64,000 bases of DNA from Chrysoperla carnea. Taxonomy: Eukaryota; Arthropoda; Insecta; Neuroptera; Chrysopidae. Below, one piece after another: positions 42,113 through 53,688 of this stretch (positions within the stretch are counted from its first letter, which is position 1; the number at the start of each line of letters is the position of its first letter). The notes beneath the pieces were generated by a model. That model saw only the letters and a list, made by a program, of their open reading frames with translations. It was not told the origin of the DNA and did not search any database. A program made the translations under genes and the position numbers. Where the stretch lies: positions 27,438,640 through 27,502,639 of the forward strand of contig NC_058342.1 of NCBI RefSeq assembly GCF_905475395.1, given 5' to 3'.

Positions 42113-43562
42113 TTTTTAAGTAATTGACATTAATTTGATTTCAAAGTAATAAACGCCCCTATAGGCACATCTTAAATACTATTTGAATTTTCAAATTGGT
42201 AATTTGAGTATACACTACATCCCAATTTGGAGGAACTGTAGAGATTAGCAAAGCCCCATAAAGCATCGAAAAAGGCGGATTTTTTTCTTCCGGAAATGTT
42301 TCCAATCTGAATCGATATTCTTAAATCATAAAACAGTCTCGATTAAGTGACCTTGCAAACAACACAAGTGGTTGAGGAAAAATTGACCTCCCAGAGATAG
42401 TTAACGAGTTCATCAGAGCTAGTGTTACGTACCAAGTAGATTGTGCTCGGTTTTGTCTAGTTTTAGATCAAAATTTCTGCTCGAGACCGAATGTTAATAT
42501 TTTCTTCTAACCTTGTGACCGAAGTATTTTACCAATCACACGCATCAAAGCCCTTGCAACAAAGAATACTATTATTTTAATTGCTAAAGTAATTTCACTG
42601 TATTATACTTCAGTGTTAATGATGTAATTCATTGATTTTTAAGCATCATGGTGATTATTTTATGTTTATGAAGACAAGAGGCGGATTTAAGATGTTTCTA
42701 TCGAAGTGAGAGAGAACGCGAGATATTAGAAAGGGACGAAAGGGTAGTTCCCTAAATGGTAGTTTTATTAGTGCAGTAAATCTGGCGCATCCGGAACACA
42801 CGGTCTAGCAATAAGCACATGATCACCACACAGAAGTAAATTTTACAACGTTGCCACTTGTAGGTACAATTCACTTCTGGATAAGACTAAATATTCGTCA
42901 AAGAGTAACCTTTTTTTGTAAACTATGCGGTAAATTGCATACTGTTTAGGCTCAAAGCATTCCTTATGTATTTACTTACATATATCTGGTTGTAAACTTA
43001 GGATTAAACGTGGTATAGCTTGATATGTTTCAGATATGCGTGGTATTAGAACGGGCAACCAATGGAAATTATCCCTTGAGTCTTTTTTCTTAAATCCGAC
43101 ACTGGTATATGAAGACTACAATAAGTAATTAATTCTAATTTATATAATTTGTTTGGCATTGTTTTGTGTAATTTTTTTTGTTATTTCTACAATTTTTTTT
43201 CGAGTATTTAATACCTACACCTCGCTTTTGATATTTAAAAAAATTTTCTTTTATAATTGTATGTACAATACTTGGTAAGGTCAAATATATTCACAAAAAA
43301 TCAATTTTATGTAAAGAATTGTTGTTAGTGGTTACCTATTTTCATTTCTATTAAAACGATCTTATATATTATTTACTCTAGTAAGTTTTTTTCTGTCCTG
43401 TTCTTAGCTTCCTTGTTCTTTTGTCAAATTCCATGGTTCACCCCCTCATTTTCACAAACACGCTAGACATAATTTGAACGCAAATATATCATAAATTGAA
43501 ATAATAAGTTTATCAGGCAAACATATTAGTTATTACAAATGCTCTCCTAATACTCTAGACGT
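42113..43562. other. intergenic, little recognised
   Basis: A short repeat A 3' end remnant lies at about 42990-43050 ('ggttgtaaacttaggattaa', 'atatgcgtggtatta'). No gene is supported. Confidence 0.45.
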
Positions 43563-44060
43563 ATAGGTTAGGTTAGGTTAGGTTATATTGGCTGTCCACG
43601 AAGAACACACTTAGGCTATAGACCCCATTGTGATACCATATATGTGTTTTACCACCTTTCCGCTGATAATTTCATTTATCAGCTCCTCAATTTCAGAGGC
43701 TGAGTCCATCTCCTTCATGCATATGCCATACACTACACCAGCCCATCACAACTATTAATTAAATTAATTTTGATGCGACGGCGGGAATCGAACCCGCTAA
43801 CCTGAGCATACCGCGGACGGAATTGGTTATGCCTTAACCAACTGAGCTAATAGGGCGGCCTCTAGAATATAATTCTCAAAACGTTATTAGGCAAACATGT
43901 TTGTCATTTTCCAACCTAACATTGCGAGTTCCTTTCTTCCCAATCCATTATGGTATTTCAGCATGGCATACAAACAATATTTTACCGAACTGTTCGCACT
44001 GTAGGAGGGGCGGAGAGCTGGTTCACATCCTAAGGGCTTAGTGCCCATTGTCACTTTTAA
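43563..44060 (-). mobile_element. dimeric tRNA-related SINE with TTAGG-type tail, copy 2
   Basis: Four TTAGG-type units form the tail (43564-43585). The inner head has A box TTAGCTCAGTTGGTTAAGGC (about 43850) and B box GGTTCGATTCC (about 43790). The linker and outer-monomer part ('ctgttcgcactgtaggaggg') match copy 1, but the outermost tRNA-like head is cut off near 44060. Confidence 0.8.
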
Positions 44061-44151
44061 ACTATTTCTTTAAATTATTATATACAGATTCCATAGTTTC
44101 GTTCGGTAAATAGTTGGTAAAACTGACTATTTCAGAAACATTGCCATTTCC

Positions 44152-44408
44152 CATAAAAGAATAGACTGAAGAAGTGAGCGTGATCTCCCCAGACTTGATG
44201 CTCTGACGTACGTTTCGTTTCTTTTTAGTTGCGTTTGCGCATTAACAGTCTTGGACAAGTGCTTACTGTAAGTGGACAAGTGCATCAGTAGGTTACGCCC
44301 AAAAAAAGAGAAAAACGTACGTCAGAGTATCGTTCTCTTTTTACCGAGTCTGGACTCCCACTTAAACAATCGTCCGTTATTAGCGTGGTCTATTCTTATA
44401 TGTCTATG
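44152..44408. mobile_element. MITE-like foldback element
   Basis: AAGAATAGAC near the left end pairs with GTCTATTCTT at the right. Inside, 'gctctgacgtacgttt' pairs with 'aaacgtacgtcagagta'. The arms are interrupted by unpaired blocks and the size is about 257 bases. The element includes a direct 'gacaagtgc' repeat in the centre. Confidence 0.65.
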
Positions 44409-44955
44409 AAAGAAATACTTAATAGGTATTTTCCTCTTTATAGATTTTATAGTTTGAATTCATAGATTATACTGTTTACTCAGAAACTTTAATGAAGGTA
44501 GGTAAGTGAAGAAAATTGTTATTATTATCTGTTGTAAAAATATTATTTTAATCATACCCAACGCTGATAAAGTTATAATAAAACATAATTATTATTAAGT
44601 AAGGTTATGATCTATCTATCATAAAAACATGATAAAGTTTTATTGATTAATCTAAAAAGCATTACATTGAAGATTATATTTTATATAACTTACGTAATTT
44701 GAATTTAGCTTTAAATTGTAGATTAAAGGACATTAAGTATTTATACTAAGAAGTGCGTTATAAAATTTTTTGAACCTTTGTAAAAATTTTTGTTAGAAAA
44801 TAAGAAAACTAATGAATTTTTTCAGATTTTTTTGCTACTTTTCTTATTTAATTTGTAATCAACAGATCTTCCTTAAAATTATGTTACTATATTTACAAAA
44901 TCTTCACTAAAAATGTCGAAAATCGTTTGCCAGACGAAAATCTGGTCTAATTTTT
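44409..44955. other. intergenic, nothing recognised
   Basis: AT-rich with no supported feature. Confidence 0.4.
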
Positions 44956-45535
44956 ATACCCTGTATATATGTAATATATATCAAGGTATACTAGTTTGTA
45001 ATGCTTAAAAATATTGATGCTACGAGCAAATTTTTGCTACGAGCAAATATAGGTAACTTGATAACTCAAAAACGAAAAAAGAATATCATTTTTATAGCGC
45101 GCTCAGGAAGTAAAAAGTAAGGCTGAGTTCGTAAATAAGCAACATAAGCCAAAGTCTTGGGTCCGTAAGACTTATCTTGTAAACCGTTAAAGATAGAACA
45201 AAAGTTTAAATCTAAAAAATGTTTCTTATAAAAAAATAAACAACTTTTGTTTGAAACATTTTTTGTACATATCAGTGTTTACTCGTGAAAGCGCAAATTT
45301 AGCCAAAATTTTGCCGTCCATTTTCTCCAAAATTAGGAAACAAAGGGAGTTGAAAATTTGCAGGTAGCTTCAACTAATTGTCTCTTGAAGCATTCTCGAA
45401 AAACGAAAAAACTTTCTAGAAAATACTTTCTAACAATCAAATAAATAATTTTTTAAACTCTGAACTTCAGCACTTTCTATACCTTTCTGTACTATTTCAA
45501 CAATTAACTCAGTCAATTGTTTGTCTTCAATTGTT
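44956..45535 (-). repeat. repeat A, long subtype, uninterrupted
   Basis: From 'taccctgtatatatgtaata' to 'cagtcaattgtttgtcttca'. It has the long-subtype insert ('ccattttctccaaaattagg', 'tgcaggtagcttcaactaat'). It is the best uninterrupted comparison for the split copy at 33861-35127. Confidence 0.8.
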
Positions 45536-46119
45536 TTTCAAAAATTTTTTGTTTTTTACAACTGTTAATTTTTAGAACCAAATAAAGTTATGTTAGGATT
45601 TTGGTAAGCACAAAAAAATTGCTTTTCAGCCTTGGAAATGGCCTTTTCGGAGGTTTTCTAAACATTAAATTGTTAATTAAAATATCTCGGAAATCAAAAG
45701 ACACCTTTTTCATGTAAAATGACTTAAACAACTTAAAATAGCTTTATTTGATTCAAAATCAGATTTTCACCTGGAAAACTCTGGATACTTTTTAAGAAAT
45801 TTTCTCTAAACGATGTACGCTTTTGTGCTCCACTACAAAGCGATTAATAAAAGTTTTTGGAATCAGTCACTAAACCATTCCAAATATTACTAATAAAAAA
45901 CAAACACAATGATGAAATTTTAAAAGTGTATGAAATATTTGATTCTTAAAATGAAATTTTAGAAACAATTACAAAACTTCCTCAAAGTATTGTTAAAAAA
46001 ATTGTATGTAGGTACAAACGCAACAATTAATGTGTTGAAGTATCAAGTAGTGTTTTTTAATGTTATGACAAAAAATTATACTAACCAAATTTGTTCTTTC
46101 ATATTAAAAATTTACCTTT
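45536..46119. other. intergenic, nothing recognised
   Basis: The 62-codon frame at 45990-46178 runs into repeat T and is not supported. Confidence 0.4.
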
Positions 46120-46300
46120 CAAAGTCCCTTGATCATATTAAACACAGTTTTGGGCTTTCTTTCGGAGCAAAATTGTGAATAATTGCATTTTAAAATTGTG
46201 ATTTTTAACATGATAGTTTACGGAAAAACTCACAATAATGGTAATTGTACAAAAATTAATCGATGATTGAGCTTGAAAAAAGTTTTCATCATGAAGAAAA
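46120..46300 (+). repeat. dispersed repeat T, copy 3
   Basis: 'tcaaagtcccttgatcatat', 'aaattgtgatttttaacatg', 'gttttcatcatgaag'. Unlike the other two copies it has no tRNA gene beside it. Confidence 0.55.
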
Positions 46301-46331
46301 AATCAAAAAAATCGCAAATAATGTTTATGCA

Positions 46332-46508
46332 AGACGTTTAAACAAAAACCAGTCGAAATTGACGTAAAAATTTTATGTTTTACGATATTTTTAAAGCTAA
46401 AAAACATTTACGTGATACAAATATTATTTTTATTCATAGCTTCGATTTAAATTCAATGAATATAAATTAGTTGCTAACTTGACTAGTCATGTGATGGCCG
46501 AACTACTT
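46332..46508 (-). repeat. dispersed repeat L, copy 2
   Basis: Reverse complement of 26271-26450 and 53178-53345. It ends 'gtgatggccgaactac'. Confidence 0.7.
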
Positions 46509-46528
46509 TGTCACTTACCATGATATAA

Positions 46529-46620
46529 GCCCTATTAGCTCAGTTGGTTAAGGCGTAACCAGTTCCGTCCGCGGTAAGTGTGTCCTTCGTGGACAGCCAA
46601 TATATCCTAACCTAACCTAA
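46529..46620 (+). mobile_element. internally deleted TTAGG-tailed SINE with target duplication
   Basis: CCATGATATAA occurs at 46518-46528 and 46621-46631, bracketing the insert. The insert has the tRNA-like head (GCCCTATTAGCTCAGTTGG, A box) joined at about 46577 to the last 45 bases of the SINE ('gtgtccttcgtggacagcca') and a CCTAA tail. The B box and about 150 bases of body are missing. Confidence 0.9.
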
Positions 46621-46802
46621 CCATGATATAATGAAAATGAAAATTATTAACGAAGTACTTTAACTTTATATTTTCATGAAGTTCGAACTTACTAGATGGT
46701 GGAAAGTTAAAACATTTCCAAAAATTTTACAATCGATTTATTATATTTGTCCTATGATGAAACCTCTGTGAGTCGGAGCAGTCCAATTTATCAACGCATC
46801 TA

Positions 46803-47052
46803 GGCCAGGCATGTGAAAATGTGACTCAGAGAAGTTCCTCGGATTCCTCATTTAAAATACGAGTAAGACAGTGACAACCTAACCAGCGACAACCTAAAAT
46901 ACGAGTAAGACAGAGAGACAACATACTATTACCATTAGAGAAACTGAGATAGGTAGAAGATTCGTATACCTGTCTCTCTCACACTTCTATAAAGAGACAC
47001 ACAATAAAGTTTATGGCACACATTAAAGTTATAACAATGGTGACTTCGCCAT
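46803..47052 (+). repeat. dispersed repeat M, copy 1
   Basis: Blocks 'gactcagagaagttcctcgg', 'gagtaagacagagaga', 'aagagacacacaataaagtt' and 'gttataacaatggtgacttc' reappear inverted at 58040-58312. There is also an internal duplication of 'aaaatacgagtaagacag' within 46853-46912. Confidence 0.65.
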
Positions 47053-47861
47053 CGTCATCAAATTCAATCTTTACACATCTAAAAGTGAACAAACTTGACA
47101 AAAAAAAGTATTAAAAAAAAGATTACATCTTTTGTATAATATTTTTGTGAACATTTATTTGTCACAGTGATCTTTCTTATGAGGTTTTGAGAACACTTTC
47201 ATTCGGTAAGTACTTACTTATACTTTTATACTACAATAATACTATTATATTATAGGGTAAGATGTAGTACCTGGAATCAAATGTACCGTGAATAATTTTA
47301 TAGTTTCTAATTTCCATACAGATATTGATATTTACTGTACATTATATTTATTCAAATGAGAGTATTTTATCAGAATGCAGGTAGGATGAAGGCTGGTTGT
47401 CAAGGGGTTTTGTTTTCCAATAAACTAAAAATAATAATTTAATATGTAATTTTTTTTCGAAAAAAGTTAGTAATTTTGATTTTTCTGACTGTCTAGTTAC
47501 AAGTTGATCATTGGCAATTTCCATTGGGATATTTAAAAAATCTCTTATAAGACAAATAAATATAAAATGTTATTCTAGGTACTACACGTTCCCCTACACA
47601 TTGCACTTACATGAATATTATTTTGCATTACTTCTTTTTAGTCTAGGAGCTGACATATATTTTTATGTAAACATCTTAACCATTTGATGGTATATGATTG
47701 GTATATGATGGTGATAAAACAAGAATTTTGTTTATTCTACATTTGATTGGGAAACCCGTCGTTTACGAGATATTGGACCTTGGGCTGCAAAGTTAAGAAT
47801 TAAATTTAAAATTTTTATCGGACTTCCTAACTCGATGTTATCGACTGATAGAGGAAAATTA
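47053..47861. other. intergenic, nothing recognised
   Basis: No supported feature. The 47732-47965 minus frame overlaps the satellite and is not a gene. Confidence 0.4.
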
Positions 47862-48385
47862 AATTTTTTATATTCTAATGAAGTCATAAAGTTAAAATAT
47901 TCGATTTTTTTGATAACCCAGGCAAATTTGATCCGATCTAATTGTAATTTTTTTTTTGAACCCACTAATTTTGGGTCATTCTTTTCAGCTGTGATGAGTG
48001 TTTTTCTCTAGCTATCTCTTATGTGCTTAATTTCGGGACCGGGACTCCACCATTCTTGAAACGTATTAGAGCTAAGTTAATTTTGACCACAAATTTGAAA
48101 AGTATGTCCCAAATTTAGTAGGATTACATACTTGGTTTACCAAAATTGGATAAAATTTGAATGTGATACAGCAAAATTAAATTTTTTGGATTCTGATGAC
48201 GTCATAAAGTTAAAAAAATTCGATTTTTTTGATAACATCGGTTTTCATTCGATTTTATTGGATTTTTTTTGAAACCCACTAATTTTGGATTATTCTTTTC
48301 AACTGTGATGTCAGGTTTTTGTAAGCGACCACTTATGCTCCTAATTCCGGGGACAGGACTCCACATTCTTGAAACCTATTATAGT
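47862..48385 (+). repeat. 316-bp satellite, second block (about 1.7 units)
   Basis: Same family and orientation as 6616-7530: 'ccactaattttgggtcattc', 'gattctgatgacgtcataaa', 'aatttcgggaccgggactcc'. The two GGGACC-type landmarks are 314 bases apart. The block is more diverged than the first one. Confidence 0.85.
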
Positions 48386-49067
48386 TTTCTAACGTAAATC
48401 GATGGTTTCAACTTGACGCCGACTCATTTAAATAATATACAAATGCATGCCAGTTCCTAGACTATTTTACATTGTGTAAAAGTAAATCAAAGAAAGTTTT
48501 TATTTTTATTTTGTATAATACTTACTCTGTAAGTATTTCTCTCTGAGTCTCTGATAGAAATTATAAATGGTGTTGTGTAATCATAATTCGGTCACACAAT
48601 AATCATTTAAATAACAACAGATGAAGAGAAATGTAGATTTGTATTTATAAATACATCTACCATTATTCATTATTCTTGTATTTTTATACGATTTTAAAAA
48701 TAGGATTCATTCAAATTTGCTAATTACACAGGATGCGTTTATAATATTACAATATTGATTGATTTTTATTTACGTGTTGACTAGGTACAGATATATTCAG
48801 CGGTGGACTTGCCATATGGGAAGTCGGTAGAATTTCCGGTGGGCCGGTGGCCTCAGAAATGAAAAACAGATTTCCTATAATAAAATTTACCTGTGTATTT
48901 AATTGAAACCAAACTTACTCTTAATTTTTTCTATGCCAGCTGTTCACTATATATTCCAAGCGCCCTCTACCTTAAATTACTGCGGCGCGGCCCAACGTTG
49001 TGTAAACGAAAAATCCCTATAATTATCGATTGTCAGTCAGTCTATCAGGTGTATTATATGATTTCGG
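48386..49067. other. intergenic, nothing recognised
   Basis: Contains short GC-rich words ('gtgggccggtggcctc', 'gcggcgcggccc') but no recognisable gene or element. Confidence 0.4.
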
Positions 49068-49551
49068 AATAAAAAATATACTTAAATATTCTGATTTCGA
49101 GCCATAAAAGCACATTTTTCTTTTAAAATATTAAAATTAAAAATAAATAAAAAAATTTTAAAGGTAATTTTTAAACTGTAAATCACGTGACCTAAAACGC
49201 GGGAAATCCCTGATATGATGTCTTATCGGTATGAACCATAGACCATCAGTTAGTTCAGTGTAGACAGCTGGATATAATATATCCATAGATAATAAGTATT
49301 TATATTTATTATAATCAGATGTCTATGAATATATCTGTCAAACTTATTTGTGTTATTTCGAGTAATGATACCGATATTACGTCACCAAATTGGATGCCCG
49401 CGTTTTTGACAGTTTGAAAAAGGTTTAAAATTTAATTTAAGTTCTTGGCAAGAAAGCGTGTGTATTTTTCTGAAATAATTTTTTGGTGGTTTTTTATTAG
49501 CAAAATCAACATTTTGAAGTACTTTTTCAAATATAGTAGAATATCCTATTA
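49068..49551 (-). mobile_element. MITE-like element K, copy 3
   Basis: Reverse complement of 17800-18330 and 22541-23056, closing with 'tagtagaatatcctatt'. One end (toward 49068) is shortened and lacks the TACCCTA terminus. Confidence 0.75.
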
Positions 49552-50181
49552 GATAAATAAAATTTTGACCTCCATTACATGAATTTACTACTATAGACAC
49601 TATAAATTAAAATTATACTGCCATGAATATTCAAATAATAAATATAAAATTGAATAAAAACCAATCATTATTTTCACTCATTAATTTTTATTTTATTAAA
49701 TCATCAAAATTACCCATAAAAATCTCTAAATTCGATTACTTATTATATGTTTTTTTGGTGGATATAATCATTTATTTAGCCTTGTTTAACTGTAATTCAA
49801 GGGTAAGGAATTTTTTTTATTGTACTACAAAAAAAAAAATATATTATGAAGATATGCGATTCGTACATATTTTTATTTCCCAATTTATGAAGTATGAATC
49901 AAAAATATGAAATTTATTTTTACTTCCATATGTCACCAACGAAGTAATTGTAGAGTAATAGTTTTTTTTTTAAATATAAGATGAAATTTCTCCGAATAAT
50001 TTGCTTTTCCAAAATATTCTGAGGTGGATAGATCAAAGCAACGACCCCCACCCCTCCTGGACCTAGATTTACCATCGATTCAATTGACTAAGTATTTGTT
50101 TATGTCAAAATACTGTTGAATTTATAAAATTCTTAGGACAAACAATTCTGATTTAACCATGGATATAATAACATCGAGCTA
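49552..50181. other. intergenic, no gene supported
   Basis: A 95-codon ATG frame at 49623-49910 is very rich in I, N, K and F and has no family features; I treat it as chance. Confidence 0.4.
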
Positions 50182-50365
50182 CACCAGGTACTTCTGACAC
50201 CTGGATTCTGTCACGATATTCATGTTCAGTGATCCCAAAAACCTCCCAGTAACGAGTTGGGACTGATTATACGCTTGGGATACCGTTGCACCAGGTACCT
50301 CTGGGACCAATTCTGTCACGATATTCGTATTCAGCGATCCCAGAATCCCCCGTGTAATAAGTTTG
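50182..50365 (+). repeat. imperfect 107-bp tandem duplication
   Basis: CACCAGGTAC starts at 50182 and again at 50289. TTCTGTCACGATATTC and 'cagtgatccca' / 'cagcgatccca' follow in both. Related 'gatcacgattccga' words are seen at 56285-56545. Confidence 0.65.
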
Positions 50366-50515
50366 AAATCATTTTCATCACTATTAATCGAATTGTGAAT
50401 TTAATATTAACGGTCAATTTAAAATGCAATTATAAAATGCATATTAATTATGCTAATTGCATATTATTAATCAGACTAGGTCACAAAATTTCCTGATGCT
50501 CTAACGAATCGAAAA

Positions 50516-50810
50516 CAGGACGTAAAAAGTGAGGTCGAGTAGGACTCATCTTGTAAACCGTTAGAGATAGAACAAAAGTTTAAATATAAAAAATGTTCCT
50601 TATCAAAAAATAAACAACTTTTGTTTGTAACATTTTTTTGTAAACATCACTGTTTACTCAAGAGGACATACATGCAAATTTTATAATATGTTTTAATATG
50701 GGATTATCAGTTATGTATGTGTGACATGAATAGTTATATAGGTAATGTGATAGAGTAATCAACATGGTATTTCAACAATTAACTCAGTCAGTTGTGTGTT
50801 TTCACTTTTT
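50516..50810 (-). repeat. repeat A fragment between imperfect direct repeats
   Basis: It spans 'gacgtaaaaagtgaggtcga' to 'ttgtgtgttttcactttt', the 5' half of repeat A. It is flanked by about 37 bases of similar sequence: 50479-50515 'gtcacaaaatttcctgatgc' and 50827-50864 'gtcacaaagcttcctgacgc'. These are longer and more diverged than a normal target duplication. Confidence 0.7.
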
Positions 50811-50939
50811 AACATTAACTTTGCATGTCACAAAGCTTCCTGACGCTCGAACGAATCGAATGCCGAAAACTGCATTCAAATCCGACTTACTGCTCAAAAT
50901 TTTCGAACTGATCATTTTTTGTGCTTCGTTTCTTCGTCT

Positions 50940-51474
50940 ATTAAGAAGGTCTTAACAGATTAGGAGATAATCTGAAAAACCAACAATTAAAGGCATGGAC
51001 CAGCTACGAGGGAGGGCGAATCGCCAAAAGCCTGTTGGGTGAAGGAAACTCGCTAGATAACAGAGCCGAGGAGATCTAAGCTAAAACTAAACAGAGCAGC
51101 TGATATTAGAGTCATCGTAGAGTTACTCACAGGGCATGATAACCTGAACAGGTTCCAACATCAGATTGGAAAAAGACAATCTCCCGCGTGTGACAGATGC
51201 GGAGAAAATTCAGAAGAAACATCTATCCACTTTCTCTGTTACTGCCCGACGCTCATACAGCAGCGAAGGAAATGGTTTGGTCCGGTCATAGTCGAACCAG
51301 AAGAAATTAAGAAACTCAGCGCTAGGCAAATCCTGGGTTTCAGTACATCAGTTGGTTATAATAGCCACTGAAATTCGTATCGGGGATAGAGTACAAGGGT
51401 CTATTTGGCTAGGTGCTCTGAACCATTGCTTCGAGGCGCGATGCTCGAGCATGGCCCGTTAAACTCCATACCCA
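50940..51474 (+). mobile_element. 5'-truncated non-LTR retrotransposon, copy 3
   Basis: Target duplication TTCTTCGTCT at 50930-50939 and 51475-51484. The content is as in copy 1, ending '...catggcccgttaaactccatacc'. An insertion near 51080 breaks the frame. The 5' junction lies within two bases of the junction in copy 1. Confidence 0.85.
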
Positions 51475-51728
51475 TTCTTCGTCTTTTATTACATGGACGA
51501 TGTATGAATATTTTACACCAAAGTTTTTTTTTTTTCGTACACATGGATATATTCTAATATATAATTACAAAAATATGAAGTAATGTATTTTATAAGTCCA
51601 ATTAAATTCTACATTGGGTGTATGTTAGGTATCTATCCGTAATGTAAGTATATAAATATATTTTTTTTATTTTTACTAACTTCAAGGTTAAAATTTTTAA
51701 TAGATTATTATAATATTCATATAATAAA

Positions 51729-51758
<30 letters not shown>
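51729..51758. repeat. (ATT)n microsatellite
   Basis: About ten ATT units. Confidence 0.9.
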
Positions 51759-51760
<2 letters not shown>

Positions 51761-52269
51761 TTGAAATCTTCATTATCTAATTTTTAAAAGGAAGTTATTT
51801 AATTTTGTATTTTTTTTCCTATTAATAAATGTTTATAATTGAATGAAACTAACTTTTACCAAAATGTTTATTCTTTAAACATTTAAATTTTATAAATGAT
51901 TAAAATGTCTGTTCTATTATGATTCAAAGTTGAAATTTCTATTTATAAAAGTTTTTTAATAAAAGGTATTCAATTTTTAGCGAATTTTATAAAGGTATTT
52001 AGGTTAAACAATGGGGGCTTAACTGTTTAACTGGCTTCAATCCAGGGCCTTAAACATAAGGGCGATGGGTCGAGGTGAATTAAGCATTAGGTGGAGTAGG
52101 CAATTGCTTAGGGGGACCCCGCATTTGCTATGGGCTCCGAATAATTTATGAAGAGTAAAAATAAAATTAAAAAGGAAAATTTTTATGAGAAGGGCATACA
52201 ACCACATGAGCAGACCGGGATAACTGAGATTATGTTTTCTATTCTAGGATTATTTTAAAAAAAAATTTC
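51759..52269. other. intergenic, nothing recognised
   Basis: A GC-richer patch at 52010-52140 ('taggcaattgcttaggggga') looks like an old repeat, but there is no second copy in the window. Confidence 0.35.
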
Positions 52270-52271
52270 TT

Positions 52272-52342
52272 TGAGGCGGATTTGCACCAGCGCCCTATGG
52301 ATTACTATTACGGTAGGCAGTACCAACAGGGCTACCGATGGT
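52272..52342 (-). other. tRNA-like SINE head remnant
   Basis: The minus strand reads 'ggtagccctgttggtactgc' (A-box-like) and, about 40 bases on, 'ggcgctggtgcaaatccgcc' (degenerate B box). The spacing fits a tRNA-derived Pol III promoter. It is too decayed to name an amino acid. Confidence 0.4.
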
Positions 52343-52517
52343 TGTTAGATAAATATAAAAATATGTTATATCTTATATAAATGATTAATAAGTTTATTTC
52401 AACTCTCTGTCAATTAGTACCAACAATCTTCATGTAGTTGAGACAACCGCATATTGGCTAGACATCGCAATTGTGTTCATAGTAACAAAATCCTACATTT
52501 AAAGCTAAGAAATGTTC

Positions 52518-52705
52518 ATTTCATTCGTCGATTCGCTTAAATTACAAGATTATATATTCCAACTAAGTACAATTTTATTTTTCATCAATAAAATGCATGA
52601 CTTTAAATTAAAATCAATTTCTTTCATAGAAGTAATGCTTTTGTTTATTTAACTTCAATGATTTTGTATCAATAAATTCATATTTTAAATTCAATCCCAT
52701 GTACT
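52518..52705 (-). repeat. dispersed repeat G, copy 2
   Basis: Reverse complement of 361-560. 'tatattccaactaagtacaa' and 'ttcaatgattttgtatcaat' are the clearest blocks. Confidence 0.55.
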
Positions 52706-53177
52706 TGTTCCAATCATTAGGAAATTGTTTGAAAGTATTTTTACTTTATTTCAATATGAAACGACTAACTTCAGGATGAGGTCGTTATTATTTTAAATTT
52801 TTTTTTCAGTGTACTTTTGCCTGTTTTTCTCAGTTAAGAGTACTTTTGACCGGCTAAGAGTTTTGATTGTGACACAAATAATATATGGTATATTAAAAAA
52901 GAAAATGTTTAACGATTATAAAAGAACATTGCGGCGCGGCGTCTCATGGCCATAAACACATAACGCAACCGTGTAAGCAAACAACATTTCATATATACAA
53001 ACTTGTTGATTTTTTCGAAATGAGTATTTATTTTTTGATTTAAAATAAACAGAAATTAAAATAAAAATATATAAACAAAAAAATGTATTTCATAATACAT
53101 ATATTAAGCTGAAAGAAGTGAGTATTGAGTATAATGTAAGCGGTAGCACGTCAATTGGGCAATTGTAAGGAGACGAA
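52706..53177. other. intergenic, nothing recognised
   Basis: 52720-52830 resembles about 900-1080. The rest is AT-rich without a feature. Confidence 0.4.
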
Positions 53178-53345
53178 AAGTAGTCCGACCGTCACATGAC
53201 TAGTCAAGTTAGCAACTAATTTATATTCATTGAATTTAAATCAAAGTTATCTATAAAAATAATATTTGTATCACGTAAATGTTTTTTAATGCTTTAAAAA
53301 TATCGTAAAAGATTAAATTTATACGTCAAGTTGACTAGTTTTCTT
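53178..53345 (+). repeat. dispersed repeat L, copy 3
   Basis: GTAGTCCGACCGTCACATGA start, then the shared core. It is very similar to 26271-26450. Confidence 0.7.
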
Positions 53346-53524
53346 TTTTATCATATCGTTAGTGGGTTATTATTTGCATTTTAATAAATAAATATTTACA
53401 AATGAAATTCACTGCCGAAAGGACTCAGTTAAATTTGACAGATATGTACCCAGCTGTTTACAATGAACTGACAGTTAATGCCATAGAATATTTCACATAG
53501 AGAACGTCATTACCCAAAATTTTC

Positions 53525-53688
53525 GATATGGGGAATGAAAACGAAGACTGCCAGTTAGTTTCTATATGTCATTGGCTAGATATTGCTTACATTACACAAA
53601 ATCTCTATGCATCATATGATTATGACATATGACTATGACAAGGACACATTGGAACTAACTGGCAGTCTTCTCTTTCATTCATCATATC
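53525..53688. mobile_element. MITE-like foldback, about 164 bp
   Basis: GATATGGGGAATGAAAACGA with 'agactgccagttagtt' on the left pairs with 'aactaactggcagtcttctc' and 'tttcattcatcatatc' on the right. The loop is about 70 bases. Confidence 0.7.

Noticed and set aside
43564-43585. True telomere or interstitial telomeric array
   Set aside because: Only two to four TTAGG units are present, and always at the SINE tail, so it is part of the element.
49623-49910. 95-codon ATG-initiated frame as a gene
   Set aside because: It is extremely rich in I, N, K and F, as expected from AT-rich DNA, with no recognisable motif.
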